A DNA stretch of 26,912 nucleotides from a virus, in IMG/VR virus record IMGVR_UViG_3300030061_003386, positions 1 to 26,912 of that record. One strand, 5' to 3'. Below are positions 8,181-16,334 of this stretch, in pieces (positions within the stretch are counted from its first letter, which is position 1; each line of letters starts with the position of its first letter). Below the pieces are notes generated by a model. It was not told the DNA's origin. It ran no database searches and saw only the letters and a list, made by a program, of their open reading frames with translations. The position numbers and the translations under genes are program-made.

Positions 8181-9428
8181 CTAGATTCCTGAAGCAATAT
8201 CTCTAATCTTGGCTTGTGCTTTGAAGTTTCTACAAGTTGTTTCACCAAGCATATTATACAAAGCTCTATCTGTGAAAGCTTCGTTAATGAATGGATAACC
8301 TTGTTGTCGTTTTCCTGCTTCGTAATAAACAATTGGTTTGAGTATTTGCATACCTAACAATGGTTTGTTTGGAGCATTTTTATCTGCACTAGTGTTTAAG
8401 ATGAATAAGTCATCTACTGATCCCTCTGCTGATTGGGTGGTATCCTTTGAAGGAATGAATGGAAGTCCATATATTGTGGATATATGTAATCCTGCACCTG
8501 TTCCAGTAAAGGTATCAACACCGTTGACACCAACACTAAATTCTGTTCTTAAGTCGGCTGTGTTTTGGATACGGTAAGCGTTCATGTAGATTGATTGAAC
8601 TTCGGAGTATGTGTCCTGTCCACCAATCATTACAGTTGGCTCTTTTCCTGCGGCAATTCTAATATCTGCAAGTGTATCTCTCAATACTGCATCTGTTAAT
8701 ACATCTGCTGTACCGATTGTACCTGAAGGTGATTTTACCGTGGAATCCCAAGTACCTGCACCTGCATTTCTATCTACACCTGCACCGTTAGCACCCTTCC
8801 AAGGGTTATAAAGGTCGGTAAGATTTGCGTGTGCTTCGAATTGTTGTTCAGCGTGTGAAGCAACAATGACATCTAAAGATTCAAGATTTAATCTTTCAAG
8901 TGCGTTGGTTGCAACTACATCAGTAGGAATTGCAGTAAGCATTTGATTGACTCTTTCTTTGAATTGATCACTAGCATATACTCTTTGTTGTGCAAGAGAA
9001 CCGTAGTTATCATCTCTAGAATTGTCTACTAATTGTTCCAATAACTCAGAGGCTTCGAATACATATTGTAGAGTCTTTGGTTTTACAGTAATCTCTTGAA
9101 CTGCTGGTTTAATTGCACCAGCGATGGCTCCACCTTCAATAGTTCCACCTAATCCATCTCTTGCACCTGCGACAGATGCTAGATTTGGAGCTTTGGATTT
9201 GAAGATACGCCAACCAGAGAAATCCCAAACGTACTTTGGTAGAGCTGCGAATATGTTTGCTTCCATATTGAAGTTTGCCCATGCCATAGCACCGAATAGT
9301 GGGTTATAGTTGCCACCTGCACCGGGATCGGTTGTACTGAAACCTGCTTTTAAAATCTCGTCAGGAGTTCTGTTATAGGTATAATTGACAAGTTCATCAA
9401 TAGAACGTAGTCCTAGATAGGTAGACAT
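8181..9428 (-). CDS. HK97-fold major capsid protein (415 aa)
   Basis: Order (protease, scaffold candidate, this gene, connectors), size and content identify it. It begins MSTYLGLRSIDELVNYTYNR. The N-terminal arm is followed by an E-loop/P-domain-like region ('AIKPAVQEITVKPKTLQYVFEASELLEQLVDNSRDD'), then the spine-helix-like 'ASDQFKERVNQMLTAI'. An A-domain-like part ('TVMIGGQDTYSEVQSIYMNAYRI', 'ISTIYGLPFIPSKDT') comes before the C-terminus. Codon use is visibly less A+T-rich than in neighbouring genes, as expected for a highly expressed gene. It starts 1 nt after the stop of the scaffold candidate. The HK97 fold is inferred from pattern and context. Confidence 0.75.
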   Translation of the reverse strand: MSTYLGLRSIDELVNYTYNRTPDEILKAGFSTTDPGAGGNYNPLFGAMAWANFNMEANIFAALPKYVWDFSGWRIFKSKAPNLASVAGARDGLGGTIEGGAIAGAIKPAVQEITVKPKTLQYVFEASELLEQLVDNSRDDNYGSLAQQRVYASDQFKERVNQMLTAIPTDVVATNALERLNLESLDVIVASHAEQQFEAHANLTDLYNPWKGANGAGVDRNAGAGTWDSTVKSPSGTIGTADVLTDAVLRDTLADIRIAAGKEPTVMIGGQDTYSEVQSIYMNAYRIQNTADLRTEFSVGVNGVDTFTGTGAGLHISTIYGLPFIPSKDTTQSAEGSVDDLFILNTSADKNAPNKPLLGMQILKPIVYYEAGKRQQGYPFINEAFTDRALYNMLGETTCRNFKAQAKIRDIASGI

Positions 9429-9429
9429 T

Positions 9430-10095
9430 TTAGTATCCCCCCGGAAGTCCGTTACCGAACTCTCCTGATTCTAGTTTGTTATATGCTATAACTAATGCAT
9501 CTTCTGCACTTGAAGTTTTTCCATTCCAACCGCTAGAGATAGCTTTAAGGATTTGGTATCCTGTTGGAATTACTGCTTCTTCTTCCCCTCTTGATTTCAA
9601 AAGTGGTCTAACTGTCTTTACAATTTCGTATTCAGAACTTTCAGATTTTTTAACATCTTCTTTTTTGTCTTCATCGTGACCTTCTGTTTTCTCAACTTCC
9701 TCTTTATCTTCTTCTTTTTTGTCTTCACCATCGGCTTTACCCATAGTTAAACTAGGAGCATCGCTTTTTGGTTCTTCGCCTTTTTGTGGCTGGACAATAG
9801 AAGCTTGATCTTTTGGAGATGGTGCATAGGTATTTCCTAATTTGTCAGGATCACCGACATCGTTAGGACTTGATACAGCCGGAGCTTGAGTATCATCCTC
9901 TACACCTTGATCAACAGGATTCTTGTTGTGTTCTTTAATTAAAGCTTCAAGACCATCAAATCTTTTCTCAAAGGAATCGATTCTTGATTCTTGTGCTTTA
10001 ACTAATTGTGCAAGAATAGATGTGACAGAAGTGTCTTCATCTGCTTTTTGAACTTCAGAAACTTGTGTTTCTGTGGTTTGTTCTTCTGTAGTCAT
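9430..10095 (-). CDS. Acidic coiled-coil protein, scaffold candidate (221 aa)
   Basis: Sits between the prohead protease and the major capsid gene, the normal place for a scaffolding protein. The N-terminal third has a coiled coil ('ILAQLVKAQESRIDSFEKRFDGLEALIKEHN'). The middle is highly charged and low in complexity (Glu/Lys/Asp runs such as 'KKEEDKEEVEKTEGHDEDKKED'), and the C-terminus is more ordered ('VIPTGYQILKAISSG'). Scaffolds are typically helical, acidic and cleaved by the protease. A TATA-like ATTTATATAC at about 10118-10128 lies about 25 nt before the ATG. It could alternatively be a minor internal capsid protein. Confidence 0.55.
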   Translation of the reverse strand: MTTEEQTTETQVSEVQKADEDTSVTSILAQLVKAQESRIDSFEKRFDGLEALIKEHNKNPVDQGVEDDTQAPAVSSPNDVGDPDKLGNTYAPSPKDQASIVQPQKGEEPKSDAPSLTMGKADGEDKKEEDKEEVEKTEGHDEDKKEDVKKSESSEYEIVKTVRPLLKSRGEEEAVIPTGYQILKAISSGWNGKTSSAEDALVIAYNKLESGEFGNGLPGGY

Positions 10096-10162
10096 GTTGT
10101 AATTATTACAAATTTTTCATAGTATATAAATATAATTGTTAAAATTGAAAGGAATTATAAAC

Positions 10163-11443
10163 CTATTTTTTATATTTTTTATGTAATGATTTTAAATATT
10201 CTATAGTTTCTGCTTCTTCTAATGCTTCTTTTACATTTTTTACCCCAAATTTTAATATTAATTCAACAGGTGTATCAATTTTAGTAACATCTTTTACTCG
10301 TCTTTCACTTACCTCATGCACCATATTGCCTTCTACTTTTGATTGTTTTTTAGCACCTGCTAATGAACTTGGAGCTTCAAATTTATTTACATTGTCGTTT
10401 GAATCTGTCATTGTATTTGGTTTTTGTCTTGGTTGCATTGGGAACTCTCCTTTAGCGTTTATATCACCTATTGGTTGATCTTTTTCTATTTTCTTGTTTT
10501 TCTCTCTTGCTTCTTCTTCTACACTTTCAGGTGTGCTTGGTATATGGTCTTTTTTAACTTTAGCAGGTACTTTTGGAATACTGTTAATTAAATCATTTGT
10601 TTCTTTTGGACTTCCTGTGGCTTCCCCTACATTATCTGCTCTTGTTTCAGCAGCTCTATTAACTAAACTTTGATTGTTTAATTTTTCCACTTCTTCTGGT
10701 TTGTCAAATTGTTCTATTCCATGTTCTTCTTTAGATTTACCACATGATTTACATATATTTGAATCATCATCACAACTATACTGATGATTATCAATATCAA
10801 CATCTGTGTTAATATTTGATCCATTTGATTTATCCATAAACTGATCTACGTCAAATTTCTCAAATTTACAACCTAAACTAGTACATCTTATCTGTTCTCT
10901 GCCATTAAATTCTTTTACCATTTTTTCTATTCCATTTGCTTTAGCAAATTTGTTTACAGATTCTACTACTGCAAATGGGTTTGCTGGTGTATCACATAAT
11001 GCGATTTCATATAACTCTAATTTTCTTAATTCTAGTGCCATTTTGCCATCTTTTTGAATTGGTTCTCTTTCTTTACTTGCACCGCCCATAGATAGTCCTG
11101 AATATTCTCCTTTTACAACCTTATCCCAAACTTTGTCATATAATGTAATACCGTCTTTTTTATACACTTCGCCTGTAATTAGTACAGTTGCTACACCTTT
11201 GTATTCTGATTGTTCATAACTTAATACCTTACCTACCATTCTATTACTATGATAATCTGATATAACTGGATTTACTTCCATAAATGCTTCCATAATTTTC
11301 ATAACTTCTTTGACAAAAATAAACTCTTGTTGTCTATCTATGATTTCAGCAGTTATATGACCTTTGAATATTCTACGTTCATCTGCTGTATCAACTGTAA
11401 TTCCCTTTGTGATGAAATCAGGAAATTCAACATATTCTGTCAT
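10163..11443 (-). CDS. Prohead (capsid maturation) protease with long C-terminal extension (426 aa)
   Basis: Residues 1-160 match the HK97/herpes-type prohead serine protease. 'RIFKGHITAEIIDRQQEF' is the first strand pair. 'ISDYHSNRMVGKV' supplies the likely catalytic His65, 'YSGLSMGGAS' the likely nucleophile Ser118, and 'LRKLELYEIALCDTPANP' the family's closing strand motif. The remaining 260 or so residues are unusual. They contain Cys clusters at about 187-192 (CTSLGC) and in a 'YSCDDDSN-ICKSCGK' stretch, which may bind zinc, then charged disordered sequence and a C-terminal helix. The extension may act as a scaffold or targeting tail. A TATA-like TTTTTATATAC (about 11463-11473) precedes the start. 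Confidence 0.7.
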   Translation of the reverse strand: MTEYVEFPDFITKGITVDTADERRIFKGHITAEIIDRQQEFIFVKEVMKIMEAFMEVNPVISDYHSNRMVGKVLSYEQSEYKGVATVLITGEVYKKDGITLYDKVWDKVVKGEYSGLSMGGASKEREPIQKDGKMALELRKLELYEIALCDTPANPFAVVESVNKFAKANGIEKMVKEFNGREQIRCTSLGCKFEKFDVDQFMDKSNGSNINTDVDIDNHQYSCDDDSNICKSCGKSKEEHGIEQFDKPEEVEKLNNQSLVNRAAETRADNVGEATGSPKETNDLINSIPKVPAKVKKDHIPSTPESVEEEAREKNKKIEKDQPIGDINAKGEFPMQPRQKPNTMTDSNDNVNKFEAPSSLAGAKKQSKVEGNMVHEVSERRVKDVTKIDTPVELILKFGVKNVKEALEEAETIEYLKSLHKKYKK

Positions 11444-11485
11444 AGTATATAAAAAAAGTTAATAGTATATAAAAATTGGGTTGGT

Positions 11486-11728
11486 CTACGCCTGTGGTGT
11501 GGTAGTAGAACCGTTTTGTCCTGCACGAATACCTAAATATGTTAATGCTGAACCAATCAAAATACCAAATACAAAGGTAAAGATTGTTCCATATTGCTCG
11601 GCTGACATTTGAACTGATGCATCAAATACTAGTCCTTTTACTGCTCCCCATCCAACAAATACTATTGCTGATAACAGGGAAAGTGCAACTACTAATATTG
11701 CAACATCTTGTTTTGCTAACGTTGTCAT
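11486..11728 (-). CDS. Two-helix membrane protein, holin-like (80 aa)
   Basis: Sequence MTTLAKQDVAILVVALSLLS... with two hydrophobic segments at about 8-30 and 47-67, and a short polar C-terminus (GQNGSTTTPQA). Size and topology match class II holins, but no enzyme for cell lysis is next to it, and holins of archaeal viruses are poorly known. It shares a central TATA box with the divergent gene at 11779. The lysis role is inference; it could instead be a virion or host-envelope membrane protein. Confidence 0.55.
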   Translation of the reverse strand: MTTLAKQDVAILVVALSLLSAIVFVGWGAVKGLVFDASVQMSAEQYGTIFTFVFGILIGSALTYLGIRAGQNGSTTTPQA

Positions 11729-11749
11729 ATTAAAAGGGCAAAGAAACGA

Positions 11750-11757
11750 TTATATAA
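11750..11757. promoter_or_regulatory. Single palindromic TATA box serving two divergent genes
   Basis: TTATATAA is its own reverse complement. Its centre (11753.5) is 25.5 nt from both the ATG of the membrane protein (11728, minus strand) and the ATG of the plus-strand gene (11779). It is flanked by GA on one side and AGG on the other. The symmetry suggests one TBP site driving leaderless transcription both ways. Confidence 0.65.
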
Positions 11758-11778
11758 AGGTGTTGTTGTATATAAATA

Positions 11779-12345
11779 ATGGACTTTTATGTTTATGATA
11801 ATGTCTATACATTTAATAAAAGAAATCCATTTTCAGGCTCAATTAATAGTAGATTAGAGGTAAAATCAATAGATATACCCGAAAATCGTTCATTTTGGTT
11901 CTATACTGATATGCAATATATGCAAGATAATGTTAATTTACAGAAGCGTTATGTGCATATACATCCGGGAGTAGGCACTACAAACACTACTAGATTTAAA
12001 AAAGAACCAACTCATGTAACAAGAACTAACTTTTTTTACAACCCTAAAGATAAAAGAGTTGAGGTAAGAAAGTCAATATTACCGTGGAGTAAACCTGTAT
12101 TTGCTAAAAAATGCATATATTATGGAACAGAATTACCTGCAAAAAGAATGTCATTAATGGGTGAATGGTATTATGATTTTGGTAATAATACAATGCATTT
12201 AATCATAGATTATAACACACAAAAGATTAAATTTCATTGGGAAGACGGATATGATGAGCCATCAACTGCTGAACAATTAAATAGAATTGCAGAATTAGAG
12301 TTAGCAATAGAGCAAAAAGAAAAAGAATTAGCCCAATCTGAATGA
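11779..12345 (+). CDS. Unknown plus-strand protein inside the structural cluster (188 aa)
   Basis: Sequence MDFYVYDNVYTFNKRNPFSG... with many aromatic residues and a predicted mostly-beta body ('FWFYTDMQYMQDNVNLQKRYVHIHPG', 'GEWYYDFGNNTMHLIIDYNTQKIKFHWEDGYDEPS'). A short C-terminal coiled coil follows ('IAELELAIEQKEKELAQSE'). I do not recognise a family. It is the only larger gene on the plus strand between portal and tail, uses the bidirectional TATA box at 11750-11757, and its 3' end overlaps the convergent zinc protein by 18 nt. Its opposite orientation suggests a separate expression time from the structural genes. Confidence 0.65.
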   Translation: MDFYVYDNVYTFNKRNPFSGSINSRLEVKSIDIPENRSFWFYTDMQYMQDNVNLQKRYVHIHPGVGTTNTTRFKKEPTHVTRTNFFYNPKDKRVEVRKSILPWSKPVFAKKCIYYGTELPAKRMSLMGEWYYDFGNNTMHLIIDYNTQKIKFHWEDGYDEPSTAEQLNRIAELELAIEQKEKELAQSE

Positions 12346-12867
12346 TTGATCTCTAGTTTGATCTCTAGTTATTCCATTACCAATTTCTTCTCCGGGATTT
12401 CTTGCATAGTATTTTCTTTTCATAATCTCATCAGGTGCATTTTTTCTACCCCCTTTTTTACGATAAGCTTGATGTACTTTATGTAATCTTCTCATACAAG
12501 AGTCACACATTGAACAGTTGATCTGCCATACATCATCAAATTCCCATCCTGCGTGTATGTCACATAATTCATAATTATGTTTCTTTGTAAGCAAACACAT
12601 TAATCCCTCTGTTCCACGTTTTTCCATACATTCCCCGCACATATATATCAGAGTTGATATAACTTTGTCTACTTTACTACAACCATAACAATATCCCTCA
12701 CTATAATTATTAATTCTAGTATGTTCATCTTCCTGAACTCTTTCTCTTAGATTTTTTGTATGTTGATTTTCTTTACCTGCACGTTCTTTTAAATCATTTT
12801 TTTGTATTCTGTCTTTAGCATCTAAGCCATCTTTTACCCACCCAAATCGTTTATCTGAATCTCCCAT
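12328..12867 (-). CDS. Cysteine-rich zinc-binding protein (179 aa)
   Basis: After a charged helical N-terminus (residues 1-57), the protein has paired cysteines in the order 'YCYGC', 'MCGECM', 'LCDIHAGW' and 'NCSMCDSCMRRLHKVH', enough for two zinc sites. The His residues could complete one of them. The C-terminus is basic ('AYRKKGGRKN', 'KRKYYARNPGEE'). I do not recognise a named family. It lies just downstream of the portal gene, with a 49-aa gene between them and 1-nt spacing, so it probably belongs to the packaging/head operon. DNA or RNA binding is plausible but not shown. Confidence 0.6.
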   Translation of the reverse strand: MGDSDKRFGWVKDGLDAKDRIQKNDLKERAGKENQHTKNLRERVQEDEHTRINNYSEGYCYGCSKVDKVISTLIYMCGECMEKRGTEGLMCLLTKKHNYELCDIHAGWEFDDVWQINCSMCDSCMRRLHKVHQAYRKKGGRKNAPDEIMKRKYYARNPGEEIGNGITRDQTRDQSFRLG

Positions 12868-12868
12868 T

Positions 12869-13018
12869 TTAATTATTCAATTCTCTTAATATATATAAGA
12901 CTTTCTCAGGCGATACACCAAGAGATTCAAAATGTTTTACAATATCATAAGCGGTTAAATGAGGCATATTAGACATATACGATATAACATTTTTTGCTAA
13001 TTCACTATCTTCGTTCAT
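12869..13018 (-). CDS. Small helical protein, winged-helix-like fragment (49 aa)
   Basis: Starts MNEDSELAKNVISYMSNMP and continues with 'LTAYDIVKHFESLGVSPEKVLYILRELNN'. The helix-turn-helix-like arrangement resembles part of a small DNA-binding or adaptor fold. The ATG overlaps the portal stop as ATGA, and the stop lies 1 nt before the next start, so it is firmly embedded in the operon. Function unknown. Confidence 0.6.
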   Translation of the reverse strand: MNEDSELAKNVISYMSNMPHLTAYDIVKHFESLGVSPEKVLYILRELNN

Positions 13019-14889
13019 TCTTCTAAAGTTTTTAGAAACTTATCCCATTGTTTTTTAGTCATACCTTTGTTACTTAATGTTGTTCCCGTTCCACTTGCAG
13101 GGCTTCCATCACCCGTTCCACCTTCATCACTTGGTCTTGCAATCTTTGGCTCTCCGTCAAATTTCTGTGCTTCTCCTTCTGCTTTTGGTGCAGATGATTT
13201 AGTTTTATCATTATTTCCTTCTCCCTCATTTTGACCTACTCCGCCACCCATCATGGCTTGTTGTTTTTCAGGATTTGGGAATTGAGATATTATAATGTTG
13301 TTCTCACCGTCAAATGCTACATCAAAGCCCATTCCATATAATTTAACGGTGTTATCAATCTTCTGTCCTCTAACTTGTTCTTCTCTGAGTTCATCAATTT
13401 CTTCACTTGTTACTAATTCAATTTTCCAATCATATATTTCCATTATATCAGTAATCTCATTAAAGAAATTTTCATTCAAGAATCTTTGGAACCATTTGAT
13501 AGTTCTGTTTGTAAGTGTTACTTGAAGTGCCTCGTTTCCTAAACCTGCTTTAGCCTGTTCACCATAGAACAAAGGTTGAACACCATATACAGTTGAGATA
13601 ATCTGTCTTAATTCTTTTCTAAGATCGCTTAATTCTAACTCTTTAAAGTTTGGTGTAAGGTCAATATATTCAAGTGATTGACCTACGTTTTCCGTATTAA
13701 GAAGAATTGGTCTTGGCATATATGGATCTTGTCTTGCACCTTGACGTTGTTTTTCCATGAATGATTGTACTGATTCAGCATTTCTACTTCCCATTACAAG
13801 TAATGATTTTGGTGGTCTATCTTTGTCAAAGTATTTCCACATATATTCATCTTGGAACATAAGTGATAGAACTTTTTTCCATACTGATTGAATTGGAGAG
13901 TTTCCATATAATACATCTGGATAATATTTTCCCGGAATCCAAACTATTTCCTTTTGTGTATAATACATCTTTTTAGGACTACTAAGTGGAATACCGTAAG
14001 GAACACTATTGGTTTCTAAGAAAGCATTAAAGCATTTACAACCACATTTAGGACAAACAGGTGTTTCTAATATTTTATCTCTATGATCATATTGTGGGCA
14101 TATATATCGTGGTTTACCATCTGCACCGACTCCCAAAGTTGCTTCATCACTTGCAATTATACTGCATTGAATAGGGTGTATTCTGATAATTTCATCTATC
14201 TTACTTTCATTTATACTAGTAATTGCTTCTTTTGTTGCACCTGTTTCTGGATCAGGTGTTTGTAATGTCTTTATAGCCCATTGTCTTGACACTAAGATAT
14301 AACAACCATCTATAATATCTAAATCTCTTTCTGCCTGTCTTGCAACAATTTTAAGAGATTGCTGGTTGTTATTTACTCGTTTATCTAAAAGTGTTTGTAA
14401 TACCTGTCTATTTTTTGGATCTGGTTTTGCCCATTTACGAGGATTATCATTACCACAAGCACTACATTGTAACTTCTCTTTTTTACCTCTATTGGATAAT
14501 TCATTAATTGGAACATAGTCTTTTAATGGTTTTTGTTCATATTCTTTTAAACAAACAAGACATTTGTGTTCAAATCTTGGTAATACTTGCAAACCGTTTC
14601 TAAACATTTCTCTCTGTATAGTTTCAATAACTGCTCTTAAATCGCCTACATAATCTGCTAATTCATACATTCTATTTGGAGCCATACGCCACATTGGAAT
14701 TTTACTTCCATCAGGTGTATCTAGAAATGGATATGGTGTACTAGATCTAGAATTTGAGTGTAAATACTCATCATTTATGGCTTTTCTCATGTCATAATGG
14801 TCTTGTGTAACACGATTATAGTCGTCTTTTTCTACCACACGGTAGTTTCTTGGATCTATATTATCCCTAATTCTGCCAAAAAAGCCCAT
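13015..14889 (-). CDS. Portal protein with two zinc-ribbon-like insertions (624 aa)
   Basis: The portal forms the dodecameric DNA channel at one capsid vertex. Recognised by 'YELADYVGDLRAVIETIQREMFRNGLQV' near residues 75-102 and a wing/stem section 'GKYYPDVLYGNSPIQSVWKKVLSLMFQDEYMWKYF'. 'LRKELRQIISTVYGVQPLFYGEQAKAGLGNEALQVTL' and the long helix 'TIKWFQRFLNENFFNEI' also match portals. Two cysteine sets interrupt it: C110, C113, C142, C145, and C264, C279, C282 with C284/C286, each fitting a zinc ribbon. The last 90 or so residues are disordered and acidic before a helix ('MTKKQWDKFLKTLEE'). It overlaps the next gene by 4 nt. Confidence 0.8.
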   Translation of the reverse strand: MGFFGRIRDNIDPRNYRVVEKDDYNRVTQDHYDMRKAINDEYLHSNSRSSTPYPFLDTPDGSKIPMWRMAPNRMYELADYVGDLRAVIETIQREMFRNGLQVLPRFEHKCLVCLKEYEQKPLKDYVPINELSNRGKKEKLQCSACGNDNPRKWAKPDPKNRQVLQTLLDKRVNNNQQSLKIVARQAERDLDIIDGCYILVSRQWAIKTLQTPDPETGATKEAITSINESKIDEIIRIHPIQCSIIASDEATLGVGADGKPRYICPQYDHRDKILETPVCPKCGCKCFNAFLETNSVPYGIPLSSPKKMYYTQKEIVWIPGKYYPDVLYGNSPIQSVWKKVLSLMFQDEYMWKYFDKDRPPKSLLVMGSRNAESVQSFMEKQRQGARQDPYMPRPILLNTENVGQSLEYIDLTPNFKELELSDLRKELRQIISTVYGVQPLFYGEQAKAGLGNEALQVTLTNRTIKWFQRFLNENFFNEITDIMEIYDWKIELVTSEEIDELREEQVRGQKIDNTVKLYGMGFDVAFDGENNIIISQFPNPEKQQAMMGGGVGQNEGEGNNDKTKSSAPKAEGEAQKFDGEPKIARPSDEGGTGDGSPASGTGTTLSNKGMTKKQWDKFLKTLEE

Positions 14890-14923
14890 ATTGTACCAAA
14901 GTGTGTCAAACTATTTAAAGATT

Positions 14924-15034
14924 TTAAACATATTCTTCCTGACAATCTTCGTTACTACACACTAACAAATCTTTCCCTTCGTAGACATAATCAGTATGTA
15001 TTAGGTCACCTTTTTTACAAACTTCACATTTCAT
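14924..15034 (-). CDS. Micro zinc-ribbon protein (36 aa)
   Basis: Sequence starts MKCEVCKKGDLIHTDYVYEG and ends CSNEDCQEEYV, giving CxxC and CxxxxC pairs about 20 residues apart, enough for one zinc site. A TATA-like TTATATAAGG (about 15055-15064) lies about 25 nt before the ATG. It sits between radA and the portal gene. Function unknown. Confidence 0.6.
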   Translation of the reverse strand: MKCEVCKKGDLIHTDYVYEGKDLLVCSNEDCQEEYV

Positions 15035-15056
15035 TGTATATAATCTTTAGCATACC

Positions 15057-16088
15057 TTATATAACAGTTGCTTCTTTTTCTGATTCTTTTTCTGCTTTCT
15101 TTGCTTTTGCCTTATCTGCCTTACGTTTCTTTTCTAATTCCTCTGCAACTTCCTGATCAACTACACCTGCTTCACTTAGACCAAACATTACTTCAATTTG
15201 ACCATGTTTAGGACTATCTACCATTTTACCCATTCTGTATGCACCTGACTTTTTGAAATATACCCTGTATGTAGACTTGTGTGCAAGAACTGTTCCCCCG
15301 ATTGCTGTTACAGGGTCTCCATAGAAAACTCCGGGATTAATCATTACTTGATTAGTCCATATAATTGCTATATTATGAAAGTTAGCCATGTTGGAAGCCA
15401 TAGTCAAAAACTCATCCATATACTTTTGTCTTTCAGATAGCATACCTCTGCCACTAAAGTCCTGTCTAAACAAACCTGTTGCACTATCAATTACAATTAA
15501 TTTTATATCTTTATCTTCAACTAATAGTTTCTCAAGTTCTTGTAAAATTAAATATTGATCTGCTGAATTATATGCTTTTGCTCTTATTATATTTTCAAGT
15601 GTTTCAGTAGCATCTAATTCTAAAGACTCTGCAATAGTTTCTATTCTTGTTGGCTCAAATGTTCCCTCTGAATCTATCCAAACACATTTTCCATCAAGTC
15701 CGCCTTTGTCTTTTGGTAACTGAACTCTTACTGCCATAGTGTGGCAGAATTGTGTTTTGCCACAACCAAACTCTCCATAGATTTCAGTTGTAGCACCACA
15801 CTCTATTCCACCTGTAAATAATTTGTCCAATGCTTTTGTGCCAGTTGAAATTTTTTCCAAAACATCATCTTCTTTTTTAGCATCTAGACCTGATTGAAAT
15901 ACGGGTGAATCGTCATACTTATCTCTTGCTTTCTTAAATAATTCCATAGCAGAAGTATTATCTATACCTAACATTTCTGCAACTTTGGGTGGCGGAATAA
16001 CAAATAATTGTTCTACTGTAGTAATACCATGCTTTTCAAATTTTTTTGCTGTACCTTCTCCTATTCCTTTTAACTTTGTAATGTCCAC
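15057..16088 (-). CDS. radA: RadA, archaeal RecA/Rad51-family recombinase (343 aa)
   Basis: Catalyses ATP-dependent strand pairing in homologous recombination. Residues 1-58 hold a helix-hairpin-helix domain ('KLKGIGEGTAKKFEKHGITTVEQL'). The ATPase core has Walker A GEFGCGKT (105-112), 'DSEGTF' with the likely catalytic Glu141, and Walker B LIVID (197-201). Loop L2 residues around 'NQVMINPGVFYGDPVTAIGGTVLAH' (246-270) are intact. The length is normal for the family. The C-terminus is a Lys/Glu-rich helical tail. The start is GTG at 16088, about 25 nt after a TTAAATAGG TATA-like box (16107-16116). The key motifs are complete, so it is probably active. A virus-encoded copy would serve viral replication or repair. 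Confidence 0.95.
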   Translation of the reverse strand: MDITKLKGIGEGTAKKFEKHGITTVEQLFVIPPPKVAEMLGIDNTSAMELFKKARDKYDDSPVFQSGLDAKKEDDVLEKISTGTKALDKLFTGGIECGATTEIYGEFGCGKTQFCHTMAVRVQLPKDKGGLDGKCVWIDSEGTFEPTRIETIAESLELDATETLENIIRAKAYNSADQYLILQELEKLLVEDKDIKLIVIDSATGLFRQDFSGRGMLSERQKYMDEFLTMASNMANFHNIAIIWTNQVMINPGVFYGDPVTAIGGTVLAHKSTYRVYFKKSGAYRMGKMVDSPKHGQIEVMFGLSEAGVVDQEVAEELEKKRKADKAKAKKAEKESEKEATVI

Positions 16089-16121
16089 AATTCTTTAATA
16101 TCACAAACCCTATTTAACTCT

Positions 16122-16334
16122 ATGGCAACTGCTACTGTATATACAATTTCTGATGGAATAATAGTTGAACAATTTGATTGTGATTATAATTATGCCATTG
16201 GTGCATATCATGGAAAACGAAATATGAAAGGAACTTATTATATTGCAAGGAAAGGTGTTGCTATTCCTTTTCCTGAGAAGACTCGACCTCTGAAGAATGT
16301 GTTTCATCAGCCGGATCGAGAACAATCTTCCTAA
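16122..16334 (+). CDS. Unknown small protein (70 aa)
   Basis: Sequence MATATVYTISDGIIVEQFDC... with strand-like 'YNYAIGAYHGKRNMKGTYYIARKG'. A TTTAATATC box (about 16093-16101) lies about 25 nt upstream, interleaved with the divergent radA promoter. Its 3' quarter overlaps the convergent gene 16261-16611 by 74 nt. The reading frame has reasonable composition throughout. Function unknown. Confidence 0.5.
   Translation: MATATVYTISDGIIVEQFDCDYNYAIGAYHGKRNMKGTYYIARKGVAIPFPEKTRPLKNVFHQPDREQSS

Noticed and set aside
8338-8811. Plus-strand frames opposite the major capsid gene
   Set aside because: Antisense shadows caused by the less A+T-rich codon use of the capsid gene.
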